This document shows, piece after piece, positions 52,851 to 63,875 of a stretch of 64,000 nucleotides of DNA. The translations under genes were made by a program, and so were the position numbers. Below the pieces are notes generated by a model, which was given only the letters and a program-made list of their open reading frames with translations, ran no database searches and was not told the origin of the DNA. Location: contig NZ_AUFK01000018.1 of assembly GCF_000426465.1 (NCBI RefSeq), positions 124,001-188,000 of the forward strand. Reading direction: 5' to 3'. Position 1 is the first letter of the stretch; each line of letters starts with the position of its first letter. This DNA is from Epilithonimonas caeni DSM 17710 (GTDB lineage Bacteria; Bacteroidota; Bacteroidia; Flavobacteriales; Weeksellaceae).

Positions 52851-55800
52851 TTAATCAGGACAAGCCTGCTTACTGAGTACATACCATCCGTAGCTCACAC
52901 CGCCATCTTTGGTGGTATAGACCTTAAGGGCCCTGTTGGAAAGATCCATCACGATCATCCCTTCCACCGGAGAAGTAAGAATAGGAGTCGTGTCATCATC
53001 TGCCACCGGTCTGAGGTCTGGTACACCCTGAGTACCAAAGTCTTTAAATCTCACCCTATTGATCACCATACCTTTGGTCTGGGCTTCCAGGGCTATCCAG
53101 CCACCTTTGCGTACCATCGGCCAGTTGTCTGCATCATCTGCACCGGCCCTGTCCAGGGTACTTATTCCCAACTTGGTGTCCAGTGGCGCACCGGTGGTAA
53201 CCGGCGGTTTGTAACATACTGAAGTAGCGGTAGCAAAAGACATATAGTTAAGAGAAGGTACAATGCCCCCGGATACATAGAAAGCATAATAGTCTGTCCC
53301 ATTGATGGTCTCTTTGCCGCTGTTGGCAATTACCGAAGCAGTACCGTCATTCAGCTTGGCTGCTGTAGAGGCATAGATAAGTCCCACAGAGCTGGCAGCT
53401 GCACTTCCGAATGCCGAAACAGGATAATAAATACCAATCTTATCGGCAAAGTTTCCTTTGTTCTGCACCTTCCACACCCTGCTGAAGCGCTTGCTGTATG
53501 TAAGACCGTTGGCTGTTATGTTGCCCGTAGTTACCTTAGCGCTTAGCAGACCGTTGTCATTACCCCATACCAGATACTGCATATCCGAGCTGAAGGTATT
53601 GTTGTTGGCCGTATTGGTTGCCTCTGCAGCACCGAGTGCCACCAGCATCTGGCTGTCACTGTCGATTCCAAGACTTCCTGTGTTCACACTCTGGCTCTGC
53701 TTCTGATTGAGTGCCGTAAGGTCATCTCTACCGATCCCTGCGATATTATACTTATACGTATTATCCGCCGTCCAGCTCGTGTAGCCGTCTGATGCCAGAT
53801 AGTCCTGCGCAGTCGACTGATCCATTGTAATCCCGTATTTCAGGGCCAGATAGCTGTTCACTTTCCGGAGTTCCGTGGGAGTAAGTGCTTTTGAGTACTC
53901 TGCCACTTCCGGAATCTTACCGGTAGTGAAGGTAGTCTGGTTGTATGCAGCACCCAGGGCAAGACTTCCCGCTGTCCAGCTGGTGGCATTGGCTAACGAT
54001 GTTCCCGGATTACCATTTACGCCACTGAAAAGGTTTCCTGTGGTACGCCAGCCCGAATAAAGGACTGAAGATCCGATTCCCGCCAATGTATTGCTCACCG
54101 AAGTGCCATTGCTTAGAGACAGCATAGCGCTGCCCGGGGCAGAAGAACGGAACTGAAGCATGTTATTACCTGTTCCTTTAGGCTCCAGGAAGTAGCGTGC
54201 GCCCGCGCCTGCAGGTGTGTCTGACACTGCGAAAGCTGCTACTGCCGGTTGATTACCGATTCCCAGGTCGCCTGCAATATCAAAGTTCTGCGATGCAGTA
54301 CTGCTGAAAGCAAGCACAGGGTTGAAGTTCATATTATTCGCTGCATTGTTCTTGTACACCGGCTGTTTTGCTGGGGTTGCCTGGGTCCCGTGGCTGTTGT
54401 TGGTACTCTGGTCATTCCACTGGGCTACGGCTGTGTCATCCACAGTTGCCGAAACGCCGTCGTCTGCCCGAAGCCATAGATTCTCTCCCACAACGCCTCC
54501 TGGTGACTTTTTATAATAAGCCATCGTAAAGTAGAAGACAGCAGTGTTCGTGTTCGGATCAAGGTTCACCTGCGCAGCAGGAATCGTGAAGGTGCTATAG
54601 CTTACCGAATTCACCGTTACAGTACCATTGCTGGTATAGATTCGGTTGTTCGTGGCAAATGTGGCATCCGTGCTGTAAAGCAGTGATGATATCTTCAGAT
54701 TCTTGATATAATTGGCTGGGATAAGCACCTGAATATCTTTAGACAGATTGTTGGTATTCTGCACTTTCCATACTCTTGTCAGCCTATCCTGATAAGGATA
54801 TACGGAAGTGAAGGCCGTAGTGGCACCGGTAAGAATATTGTTGTCTCCCCAGACCAGGAACTGGCGGTTGTTCTCAAAACTGCCAGTATTGGCATTATTG
54901 CTCGCCACCACGCTGCCAAGACCGATAATCACCTGGTCACCACTGTTCACACTCTGGCTCTGCTTCTGGATAAGATCACTGATATCATCCCTTCCGATTC
55001 CGGCGATATTATTCTGATAAGTCGTATCGCCTGTCCAGAAAATTTTGCTTGCAGAATCCATATAGTCAAACGGTGTTGTGGTGCTTCCCACCAATGTTAC
55101 CCCGTATTTCAATCCTAAATAAGAATCTATACGCTGTTTTTCATTGGAATTAGGAATCTTATTATAATACACCACTTCGCCAATAATACCGTTCCAGTTT
55201 TCTCCGCCGGACTGACGTGTTCCTATCATTCCTGTATTCAGCACAGTATTCACCGTGTAAGTTCCGCTTTTTATCGGAAGTGCATTGTATGTCCCATAAA
55301 TTGTATTTACTGATGCTGCACCATAAGACAACACTGGCGTATTGGACGCATACGGACTGTTAGAATTATACGGGTAGAAATCATTGCCAAAGGTGGTTAC
55401 CAGAACTTTGTCACCCGATCTCATCAGACCGAAGTTCTGACCGGAAACACCACTGGTACCATAGCTGGTGAGCCACTCGAAGGTGCCTCCGGTAACCGAA
55501 GTTCTTCCTACACCGAATACCGATCTTGCAATATCGCCGTATGCTAACCCTGCATCGCTGAAGGACATAAAATCCGGTGACGGAGCTGTTGCATTGAATG
55601 TGAAAGACTGGTTGAAGTTCAGCAATGAAGTGCCGGAGACATTGTACGCAGGCTGGTTATCCGCTACACCCTGTACTGCATCAGCGATAGTTGTCTGATC
55701 TGCCCAGGTAAGCGTATTACCGGTGGTCACATCCCTGTCTGCACGGTACCATCTTGCCAGGTTATCCGTTACACCACCAGGACCCGTAAGTGGTGCCGCA

Positions 55801-58800
55801 AATGTAAAGTAGTTACTTGTAGGTATCCTGATCCCCGGAGTAATTCCATTGTTCAACTCTGCATAAAAAACGCCGGATGAGAACGTAGGGTCATCACTAT
55901 AGATCAGATATGTTGCTCTTGCGTTATTCACACTAACATACACATCCTGAACCGTACCGTTCTGCTGCACTTTCCAAACGCGGTTCATAATGGCGCTCAG
56001 GCTGTTATTGAGCCCGGACTTCAGTCTAAAGCTTGTAGCCTCGCCATTGTGACCTGTGATAAAGTAATATTTATCATTTGCGATATCCGTATGGCCACTG
56101 GCACCGCTTTGGTTGTTATTTGTAAAATTACTATCCGTGCTCAGCGTGATGATATCCGACACTGGCATCTGGCTTTTCGTAATGCGTTGATGCAGTGCTG
56201 TGATATCGTCCCTGCCAATACCGATCACATTGTTCTGGTACACAGCATCGCTCTCCCAGATACGAACGGTACTATCGTAACTGGCCAGGTAATCTCCTTC
56301 CTTAACAGGGTTTGATACGTCCTCTCCGGATGTTCCGTCACCGTCATTGTCACGACCTAATGTAATTCCATATTTCAGCGCCAGGTAACTGTTGAGCTGG
56401 ATCCGCTGTGTTGCCGTGATGTTTTTCTTATACACCACAAACTCGCCGAAGACCCCTGTAAAAGGATTATAATCTTCCCTGTTCCCAGGGACATCGCCCA
56501 GACGTATCACGCTGCATCCGTTGTAAGTAGTGCTACCTGTAAAATTCAATACATTATTTCCGTTGATGAGTACGTTTGACCCGTCAGAAACCGTATTCCT
56601 AAACGAAGCCATGTTGATAGTACCATAACCACTGTTACCGCCGCTGTAACCAATTGAATTGTTGTCATTGGTAATTTTAGTAGTAAGCAGGGATCGCTCA
56701 TCAAGGATACCTCCCAGGTCTGTACCCCATACATCCTGCTCCTTCACTGCATCTGCCTTGTACATAATAGCCACATCGGCATCAGGTGATGATACACGGG
56801 AGATATCTGCCTGGATCATGCCCCAGGTCCAGCCTGTACCGGGTCCAAAGCCTGCTACACTGTTGTAGTTGAAGGTTTTGCCCAACGTCATCTGACCTGC
56901 TGAGCCTGCCATACAGTCATTGATATCAAAACGGAGATTGTTGCTATTACCGCTTTGATCAAGCCAGGTCTGAGCGCCTGTAAGACCGATATCGCCGCGA
57001 AGCCATACCACTTCATCTTCCACACCGCCAGGCCACTTCATAAAGGTTGCAAACGTAAAGTAGCTGCCACTCGGTATCTTTATTCCGTTAGTAGCTCCTC
57101 CGAATAACTGTACATAAGTTACGTCCGTGGAGAATGCAGCATTACTACTGTACACCAGATAGGTAGCCAGATTGTCCGTCGTACTGATATAGACATCCTG
57201 TGCCGTACCGCTCTGCCTTACCTTCCATATCCGTTTCATCAAGGCATTAAGTCCATTGCTCAATCCGGATGTTTTGGTATAAGAAGTCGGACTGTTGTTA
57301 TTACCTGTGACAAAGAAATATTTATCATTGATGATATCGGTATGCCCGCTGGTACCGCTTTGGTTCGGATTGGTAAAATTGCTATCGGTGCTCAGCGTGA
57401 TAATATCCGCCGCAGCCGACTGGCTGGTCGTGATACGCTGATGGAAGGCCGAGATATCGTCCCTTCCGAGTCCCACCACGTTGTTCTGGTACACCGCATC
57501 GGAAACCCAAGTTTGGGTATTACCGTCACTTGCCAGGTAATCGCCTTCTTTAATAGAGCCTGATATTACTTCACCAATCTTATCATCTCCATCGTTATTT
57601 CTTCCGAGCGTAATACCATACTTCAGCGCCAGGTAGCTGTTGAGCTGTATGCGCTCAATAGACGTCATATTCTTTGTATTATAGACTATGTACTCGCCTA
57701 TCAGACCTGAAAATATATTTCCAGCACCATGGATATCACCCAAACGCATGACCGCACAACTTGGGTACCTTGGATTTCCCGTAAAATTCAGTCTGTTATC
57801 ACCGTTAACCACTACATTGGACCCACCAGCAACGAAGCCATTAAATGAAGCGATATTGATGGTAGCAGCCGCAGAGTTTCCTCCCGGATAAGCAATACCA
57901 TTATTACCATTGGAAACCTGAGTTGTTGTCAATGATCTCTCATCCAATGCACCGCCAAAATCGGTACTCCACACATCCTGAGCTATTGCAGAATTAGCTT
58001 TATAAATAATGGCCACATCCGCATCAGGCGATGTTTCGTGAGAAATGCTGGTCTGGGTATGTCCCCAAGTTCCTCCGTTAAAACTTGCCACTTTATTGAA
58101 GTTCAAAAGACTGTTTAATTCCATCTGTCCACTAGTAGCACCTCCGCAGTCACTGATGTCCCACCTAAGATCATTTTGATCCGGATCACCACTCTGATCC
58201 AGCCAGCTCTTAGGCCCTGCAAGACCTGCATCGCCGCGAAGCCACAATTTTGGATCTCTTACTCCACCTGGCGACTGCTTATAGAAAGCCAAGGTCATGT
58301 AGAACGAAGCCTGGCTGATCATTGAAGAAGGAACAGTAAATACACGATAAGTCAGCGAGTTTATTATCACAGTGCCAGGAACAGGGTTATACGCCTGATA
58401 AGTGTTGTCTGCAAAGTCTTTATCGCTACCACATAATAAGCTGCTGTTAGAAGGAACAAGTGTCAGCGGAACAAGCACCTGAACATCCTGGTCAATTGCA
58501 TTTGTATTCTGCACTTTCCATACCCTGTTCAGTCTGCTGTTGTATCCGGCAATTCCAGTAAAAGATGTTGTACCGGCTACATTATTATCGCCCCACATCA
58601 GGAACTGCATGTTGTTAAGGGTTCCGGTATTGGCTGCATTGGTAGTTGCTACCGTGGAAAGCCCGATAATAAGCTGACTACCAGTGCTTGTAGACTGAGA
58701 CTGTTTTTGCAATAATGCGGAAGCATCATCTCTACCGATTCCTGCAATATTATTTTGAAAATTGCCGTCTCCTGTCCAAATCGTCCCTCCTGTACTGTGC

Positions 58801-61800
58801 AGATAATTCACAAAATTAGAAGTATTACCTAATGTAATTCCATATTTTACCGCAAGATAGGAGTCAACTTTCGTTCTGTCTGTTAAATTGGTTAATCCAC
58901 CATTACCATAGATGATAACCTCGTTCATATTTCCATTAAGGTAAGCACTGTTATATTCATACCAGTATCCTAGGCCTATACTTCCTTGTGAAAATTTATA
59001 GGTATTATTGGTGGCCGCACCATCAGCAATACCATTTAGATATTGTTGGTTCACCGTTCCTCCTCCTATTCTTCTAAAACCTAAAATATTAGGAATGGAT
59101 GACATAGAATTTCCATGAGTAATTACTCCTCCATTTATAACCTCCAAATAGGCTCCACCTGTGGTTGAGAGACTAAACTGAACCCCACCATTACGACCGC
59201 ATAGATAAAATCCTCCATTAGTTGGTTTTATCATCGCGAACATATCGAAATTTTTGGGTGCATACGATGGATTACCTACATCTCCTGCCATTCCAAAACT
59301 ATCGGAAGAATCAAATGTAAATGTTTGTGATCCGTTAAAGCCTAATCCGGGATTGAAATTAATATTATTGTTTAAATATACTGCCCCATTTCCTCCATTT
59401 GATGCTACCCCTGTAACCTGATTGACCCAGTTGGTGGTTGTAGCATTGTTGGTAGTGGTTGTGGTTCCGGCATCTGCTTTTGTCCAAAAAGTAAGATTGG
59501 TAAGCACCCCACCCGGTGCCGTTACAAAGCCGGCAAAGCTGAAGAACTGCCCGGATATGAAGTCTACACTATTCTTTGTTACATAATATTGTACACCGCC
59601 GATCGTTTTCAGTTCCATATCGACAGGGGTATCATTGCCATCAAAGGCTGCATCTCCGCTGATCAACAATGAAGGCTTAGAAACTCTGATAGGCAACTGA
59701 CTTGCCGGTATAGCTACTTTGACTAAACCTACAGTTCCGGTTTCCTGTACCTTCCAGACTCTTGTTGTTCTGTAATTGGAGCTACCAAATGCAAATGGTG
59801 TTGAAAAAGTGGTGCTTCCGGCATCAGAACCCCAAACCAGGAAGCTCTTATCAGCTGTAAAATCGTTGAGATTATTCGCATTGGTATCGGCAATGTCCCC
59901 ATTACCGATGATTGGTTGGATATCGGTGTTGGCCGACTGAGGCTGAGACTGAGATTGTTTCTGGTTCAATGCAGAAGCATCGTCTCTACCGATACCGGCG
60001 ATGTTGTTGTTATAGCCGCTTATCGTATATATAGTCGTAAGACCATCACTTGCCAGATAATCATGAAGTACGGTTTGACCATATTTAATTGCCAGATACG
60101 TTTGGACCTGTTTCTTTTCGGTAGGTGTCAATGTTTTATTATATGTCATCATTTCAGGAAAGTTTCCTGATATGAAGTGATAATAACCAGATCCTGCTCT
60201 GAAACCTCCTACCATATAACGAGGTGTAGTTCCTGCAGTAATAGTACCCAAAAAAGTCCCTGTAGCATTACTTCCTCCGTTTAATGCATACGACAAATTG
60301 CCCGCTCCGGAGGCTGCATTAAATATGCTTGGGAAATTATTCTGAGCTAATCCTGTATTAGAAATATATGACGAAGAAGTAGGAAAGTGCATCACAGTAT
60401 TCTCTAATGAAAGCCTGTTATTACCGCCATCATCTGATATCTGAAGATAAACTTTAGCATTATCTCCTCCTGCAAGATTTAATATCCCAAATACATCATT
60501 GCTTTGACTACCTAAAACATTTAACAGACTCGACATTGTTCCATCCAAAATGTCAGAAGAACCATCAAAGGTAATATTGGGGTTAAAATTCCAGCCTTTA
60601 GTTGTAAAGGCAGGCTGGCGATAGTCTGCTTGCTGTGTCAGTTGTACAAGATCAGAATTACTCGCCTGATTACTCCAAGTGCTTACCTTACCATTAATTA
60701 AAGTGGTTCCTTTATCTGCTTTGAACCAACTTGTTGTTCCCAACACCCCTCCAGGTGCTGTCACAAATGCCGCAAAGCTGAAGTACTGTCCTGAAGAGAA
60801 ATTGATGTCCTCACTAAGAGCTGTTACATAGTATTTTACTCCCCCTATTGTCTGTATTGTCATTGAGAAACTTTGGTCGGTACCATCAAATGTAGTATCG
60901 CCACTTACCAATAGTGTAGGTTTAGTGACACTTCCCGGAAGGTCACTTACTTTAAAAGCTACCCTTACCTTGCCTACAGTTCCGGTTTCCTGTACTTTCC
61001 AGATTCTTGCCATTCTGCTGTTCAACCCGCCAAAAGGAAAAGGCGTAGCAAAATTAGCACTGCCGCTATCAGAGCCCCACATCATGAAGGTCTTATCGGC
61101 AGCAAACCCGTTTGCATTGTTGGCATTGGTATCTGCGATATCGATATTGCCTATTATAGGCTGGGCACCATTATTGACCACTTGAGACTGCGACTGCTTT
61201 TGGTTTAATGCAGAAGCATCATCTCTACCTATGCCGGCAATATTGTTCTGATAGGTAGCATCAGAAGTCCAGAATTTTGATTCATCAGAAGCTATATAGT
61301 CTCCTTCATTAACACCTCCGGAAATTATTTCTCCAGAAGTACTATTACCATTGTTATTACGGGATAGTGTTGTTCCGTATTTAATAGCCAGATAACTGTT
61401 AATACGCAACATACTTAAAGGAGATAATGAATGGTTTGCATTATAAACTATCACTTCCGGGATTTTCCCATCCATGACCCGCGCGTTTTGGCCTCCCGTA
61501 GTTCTTCCTCCAATCTCAAAAAAATTGCTTGGAGAAGAATCTGAATTTGAAGGTGTTCCACTCGTAAATTCAGTCCCATCCCTATAAATTCTACTATTCA
61601 GTAATCCATTATCTTTATAAATGCCAATTCCTAAACTTGGCTGATTTAATGGTATACTTGCTTGTGCACCATAATAGGTACTTCCATTGGCATCTGTCTC
61701 CCATAGCCAGCCACCTGAATTATTCTCCCTGGCTAAAGTTTTAAATTGGGAAGAAAATATTCCCGCAAATGAACCAGCACCTGTTGGAGCAGCCAGACCA

Positions 61801-63875
61801 TATATAGTTAAAGCACCAGACCATGTGGAGGTACTGGATGTATAGCCTTGCAGCCTTCTTCCCGAATTATAGTTATATACCACAGACGGATTAAAGTTTA
61901 CAGCGCCTGAATCCCAGACAATAGAATTGTCAACCGTACTTGTATTAGAGCTATTAAGCGAAGTAGCTTGTGTAGTTATGGCTGTATTGGCTGTCTGGTC
62001 ATTCCATGTAGAAACATAATTGCTCGCTGCATTGTAAGAAACTCCATTGTCAGCCTTTAACCAAAGCGCTGCTCCCTGTACGCCCCCAGGTGCCGTTATA
62101 AATCCGGCAAAGCTGAAGAAATCACCAGAAGTGAAATCGACCAATACCACATAATAATCTACTCCGTTTATGGTTTCCTTTGCCATAGTCCTGATGCTGG
62201 TGTCATCAAATGTAGTAGTATTGCTAACCAATAAAGCAGGTTTCGTAAGTGCACCCGGCCACATGCTTACCGGTACAGCTACTTTTACCGTGCCAACGGT
62301 TTTGGTCTCCTGCACTTTCCATATGCGGGCCATTCTATTATTCAGTTCGCCAAAAGCAAATGCAGTGGCAAAGGTTGTGCTACCCGTATCTGAACCCCAA
62401 ACCAAAGCTGTTTTGTCTAAATTGAAAGTGCTGATGTTTGCGGCATTGGTAGCGGCAATTGTCACATTCCCAATCACCGGCTGAAAACCACCGTTTACAG
62501 ACTGAGACTGCTTCTGATACAACCCGGAATCCTGATTGTCCCGCCCGATACCGGCGATATCGTTATTATATCCATCATTATAGGAATTGCTCCAAACAAT
62601 AGTCCCATCCGAGAGCTTGTAATCTGATGGCAAAGTGGTTCCGTACTTTAAAGCGAGATAAGACTCTACCTTAATCCTTTCATCTGCCGACAATTCCGTA
62701 CGAAAGATGATCACTTCTCCCATCTTACCATTGTAAAAAGTACCTCCACCAGCAGAGCCTATGTACATCGGCTTATTCTGCCCATTGTAGTTGTTCATAG
62801 TGGTACCAGAAGCGATCTGTGTTCCGTTCCGTCTCAAGGAAGTTTTTGTGGGTAAGCCGGCATTATTCCAGCCTGTCCAGATGTAGGGCGTGTTCACAGT
62901 TCCACCCCAAGGTGCCTCAATTCTGCTTGTATTGATTCCATCCCAGTACACATAACCATTCCCCCATGGGGCGTGCAAATTAAACTGCGAATCTCCACCG
63001 GAATTGTTTTTGGCCATTTCAAAGAAGATCGAACTGTTTTGTACATTACCTACAGCACTGACCACAAACGCTGACACATTGGTGTAGTTTCCCGTTCCTA
63101 AAATACCGTTGACATCGGTAAATTCATTATTTGATCCGTTAAATGAAATCATAGGGTTAAAATTGACCCTAGATGATGCACTATTCAGATACGTTGGTCT
63201 TTTGTTATTATCGGTCTGTATCATATGATTATTGGCCCCGCTCTGGTCCATCCATACCGACGCCGCAGAATTGTCTGCAGAAACAGAAGTCAATTTCTTA
63301 ATGACATCCGCACGCATTGAAGGATGGTCATTAAAATCTGTAACAGTAATACGAATGTAACGTGCCATAACAGGTGCAGAAAAAATATTGATAACTTTTG
63401 TACTCCGGTCTGTATTTCCCGGAAAAGCAGACAATACGGTAAACGTATCGTTAATATTATTACTGTTCAAATAGCTTATAGTATAGCTTTTTACCCATTG
63501 ATCATAATCATACCTTCCCTGGGTTACTACACCGTATATTGTTTGGGAAGATCCTAAATCGAGCGTCAGGTATTCACCATTGCTTTTATTACCAGCAGCC
63601 CAGCCACTCGTCTGCGAATCAATTACCGAGTTAGCAGTAGAAAAACCTGAATAAGTGCTACTGGCGGTACGATTGGCTCCCGGCACCTGAAAATAATCAA
63701 CGGTATTAACTCCGTTATCCGCCTTTAGCCAGAGTGATGCACCAGAGACCCCGCCGGGACTCTGCGCATATATAAGACCTATCATCAGAAACAGCACAAC
63801 AGCTATCGACCGCGACAGGAATATTTTAATTAGAGCTCCTCTCTGAGGAGGCTCATAGATTGTATTTTTTTTCAT
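52851..63875 (-). CDS. Giant discoidin/PGGV-repeat surface protein
   Basis: 3674 residues from ATG 63875 (the codon before it is TTG). Signal peptide near SIAVVLFLMIGLIYAQ. The N-terminal ~140 residues contain an F5/8 type C (discoidin) domain (YLTLDLGSSQTIYGVV, ARYIRITVTDF). Eight ~415-residue units follow, each starting PGGV-x-x-x-x-W and including LxIKYG, NNIAGIGRDD, QKQSQS, MxWG and RIWKVQ. The last ~120 residues end ACPD and share NWPMVRKG-WIALE with the locus 1 giant. It is probably an exported adhesin; no standard T9SS tail is obvious. Confidence 0.9.
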   Translation of the reverse strand: MKKNTIYEPPQRGALIKIFLSRSIAVVLFLMIGLIYAQSPGGVSGASLWLKADNGVNTVDYFQVPGANRTASSTYSGFSTANSVIDSQTSGWAAGNKSNGEYLTLDLGSSQTIYGVVTQGRYDYDQWVKSYTISYLNSNNINDTFTVLSAFPGNTDRSTKVINIFSAPVMARYIRITVTDFNDHPSMRADVIKKLTSVSADNSAASVWMDQSGANNHMIQTDNNKRPTYLNSASSRVNFNPMISFNGSNNEFTDVNGILGTGNYTNVSAFVVSAVGNVQNSSIFFEMAKNNSGGDSQFNLHAPWGNGYVYWDGINTSRIEAPWGGTVNTPYIWTGWNNAGLPTKTSLRRNGTQIASGTTMNNYNGQNKPMYIGSAGGGTFYNGKMGEVIIFRTELSADERIKVESYLALKYGTTLPSDYKLSDGTIVWSNSYNDGYNNDIAGIGRDNQDSGLYQKQSQSVNGGFQPVIGNVTIAATNAANISTFNLDKTALVWGSDTGSTTFATAFAFGELNNRMARIWKVQETKTVGTVKVAVPVSMWPGALTKPALLVSNTTTFDDTSIRTMAKETINGVDYYVVLVDFTSGDFFSFAGFITAPGGVQGAALWLKADNGVSYNAASNYVSTWNDQTANTAITTQATSLNSSNTSTVDNSIVWDSGAVNFNPSVVYNYNSGRRLQGYTSSTSTWSGALTIYGLAAPTGAGSFAGIFSSQFKTLARENNSGGWLWETDANGSTYYGAQASIPLNQPSLGIGIYKDNGLLNSRIYRDGTEFTSGTPSNSDSSPSNFFEIGGRTTGGQNARVMDGKIPEVIVYNANHSLSPLSMLRINSYLAIKYGTTLSRNNNGNSTSGEIISGGVNEGDYIASDESKFWTSDATYQNNIAGIGRDDASALNQKQSQSQVVNNGAQPIIGNIDIADTNANNANGFAADKTFMMWGSDSGSANFATPFPFGGLNSRMARIWKVQETGTVGKVRVAFKVSDLPGSVTKPTLLVSGDTTFDGTDQSFSMTIQTIGGVKYYVTALSEDINFSSGQYFSFAAFVTAPGGVLGTTSWFKADKGTTLINGKVSTWSNQASNSDLVQLTQQADYRQPAFTTKGWNFNPNITFDGSSDILDGTMSSLLNVLGSQSNDVFGILNLAGGDNAKVYLQISDDGGNNRLSLENTVMHFPTSSSYISNTGLAQNNFPSIFNAASGAGNLSYALNGGSNATGTFLGTITAGTTPRYMVGGFRAGSGYYHFISGNFPEMMTYNKTLTPTEKKQVQTYLAIKYGQTVLHDYLASDGLTTIYTISGYNNNIAGIGRDDASALNQKQSQSQPQSANTDIQPIIGNGDIADTNANNLNDFTADKSFLVWGSDAGSTTFSTPFAFGSSNYRTTRVWKVQETGTVGLVKVAIPASQLPIRVSKPSLLISGDAAFDGNDTPVDMELKTIGGVQYYVTKNSVDFISGQFFSFAGFVTAPGGVLTNLTFWTKADAGTTTTTNNATTTNWVNQVTGVASNGGNGAVYLNNNINFNPGLGFNGSQTFTFDSSDSFGMAGDVGNPSYAPKNFDMFAMIKPTNGGFYLCGRNGGVQFSLSTTGGAYLEVINGGVITHGNSMSSIPNILGFRRIGGGTVNQQYLNGIADGAATNNTYKFSQGSIGLGYWYEYNSAYLNGNMNEVIIYGNGGLTNLTDRTKVDSYLAVKYGITLGNTSNFVNYLHSTGGTIWTGDGNFQNNIAGIGRDDASALLQKQSQSTSTGSQLIIGLSTVATTNAANTGTLNNMQFLMWGDNNVAGTTSFTGIAGYNSRLNRVWKVQNTNAIDQDVQVLVPLTLVPSNSSLLCGSDKDFADNTYQAYNPVPGTVIINSLTYRVFTVPSSMISQASFYMTLAFYKQSPGGVRDPKLWLRGDAGLAGPKSWLDQSGDPDQNDLRWDISDCGGATSGQMELNSLLNFNKVASFNGGTWGHTQTSISHETSPDADVAIIYKANSAIAQDVWSTDFGGALDERSLTTTQVSNGNNGIAYPGGNSAAATINIASFNGFVAGGSNVVVNGDNRLNFTGNPRYPSCAVMRLGDIHGAGNIFSGLIGEYIVYNTKNMTSIERIQLNSYLALKYGITLGRNNDGDDKIGEVISGSIKEGDYLASDGNTQTWVSDAVYQNNVVGLGRDDISAFHQRITTSQSAAADIITLSTDSNFTNPNQSGTSGHTDIINDKYFFVTGNNNSPTSYTKTSGLSNGLNALMKRIWKVRQSGTAQDVYISTTDNLATYLVYSSNAAFSTDVTYVQLFGGATNGIKIPSGSYFTFATFMKWPGGVEDEVVWLRGDIGLTGAQTWLDQSGNSNNLRFDINDCMAGSAGQMTLGKTFNYNSVAGFGPGTGWTWGMIQADISRVSSPDADVAIMYKADAVKEQDVWGTDLGGILDERSLLTTKITNDNNSIGYSGGNSGYGTINMASFRNTVSDGSNVLINGNNVLNFTGSTTYNGCSVIRLGDVPGNREDYNPFTGVFGEFVVYKKNITATQRIQLNSYLALKYGITLGRDNDGDGTSGEDVSNPVKEGDYLASYDSTVRIWESDAVYQNNVIGIGRDDITALHQRITKSQMPVSDIITLSTDSNFTNNNQSGASGHTDIANDKYYFITGHNGEATSFRLKSGLNNSLSAIMNRVWKVQQNGTVQDVYVSVNNARATYLIYSDDPTFSSGVFYAELNNGITPGIRIPTSNYFTFAAPLTGPGGVTDNLARWYRADRDVTTGNTLTWADQTTIADAVQGVADNQPAYNVSGTSLLNFNQSFTFNATAPSPDFMSFSDAGLAYGDIARSVFGVGRTSVTGGTFEWLTSYGTSGVSGQNFGLMRSGDKVLVTTFGNDFYPYNSNSPYASNTPVLSYGAASVNTIYGTYNALPIKSGTYTVNTVLNTGMIGTRQSGGENWNGIIGEVVYYNKIPNSNEKQRIDSYLGLKYGVTLVGSTTTPFDYMDSASKIFWTGDTTYQNNIAGIGRDDISDLIQKQSQSVNSGDQVIIGLGSVVASNNANTGSFENNRQFLVWGDNNILTGATTAFTSVYPYQDRLTRVWKVQNTNNLSKDIQVLIPANYIKNLKISSLLYSTDATFATNNRIYTSNGTVTVNSVSYSTFTIPAAQVNLDPNTNTAVFYFTMAYYKKSPGGVVGENLWLRADDGVSATVDDTAVAQWNDQSTNNSHGTQATPAKQPVYKNNAANNMNFNPVLAFSSTASQNFDIAGDLGIGNQPAVAAFAVSDTPAGAGARYFLEPKGTGNNMLQFRSSAPGSAMLSLSNGTSVSNTLAGIGSSVLYSGWRTTGNLFSGVNGNPGTSLANATSWTAGSLALGAAYNQTTFTTGKIPEVAEYSKALTPTELRKVNSYLALKYGITMDQSTAQDYLASDGYTSWTADNTYKYNIAGIGRDDLTALNQKQSQSVNTGSLGIDSDSQMLVALGAAEATNTANNNTFSSDMQYLVWGNDNGLLSAKVTTGNITANGLTYSKRFSRVWKVQNKGNFADKIGIYYPVSAFGSAAASSVGLIYASTAAKLNDGTASVIANSGKETINGTDYYAFYVSGGIVPSLNYMSFATATSVCYKPPVTTGAPLDTKLGISTLDRAGADDADNWPMVRKGGWIALEAQTKGMVINRVRFKDFGTQGVPDLRPVADDDTTPILTSPVEGMIVMDLSNRALKVYTTKDGGVSYGWYVLSKQACPD

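Noticed and set aside
19475-63875. Regular repeats suggestive of CRISPR or satellite DNA
   Set aside because: They are long coding repeats inside two giant proteins, not short identical units with spacers.
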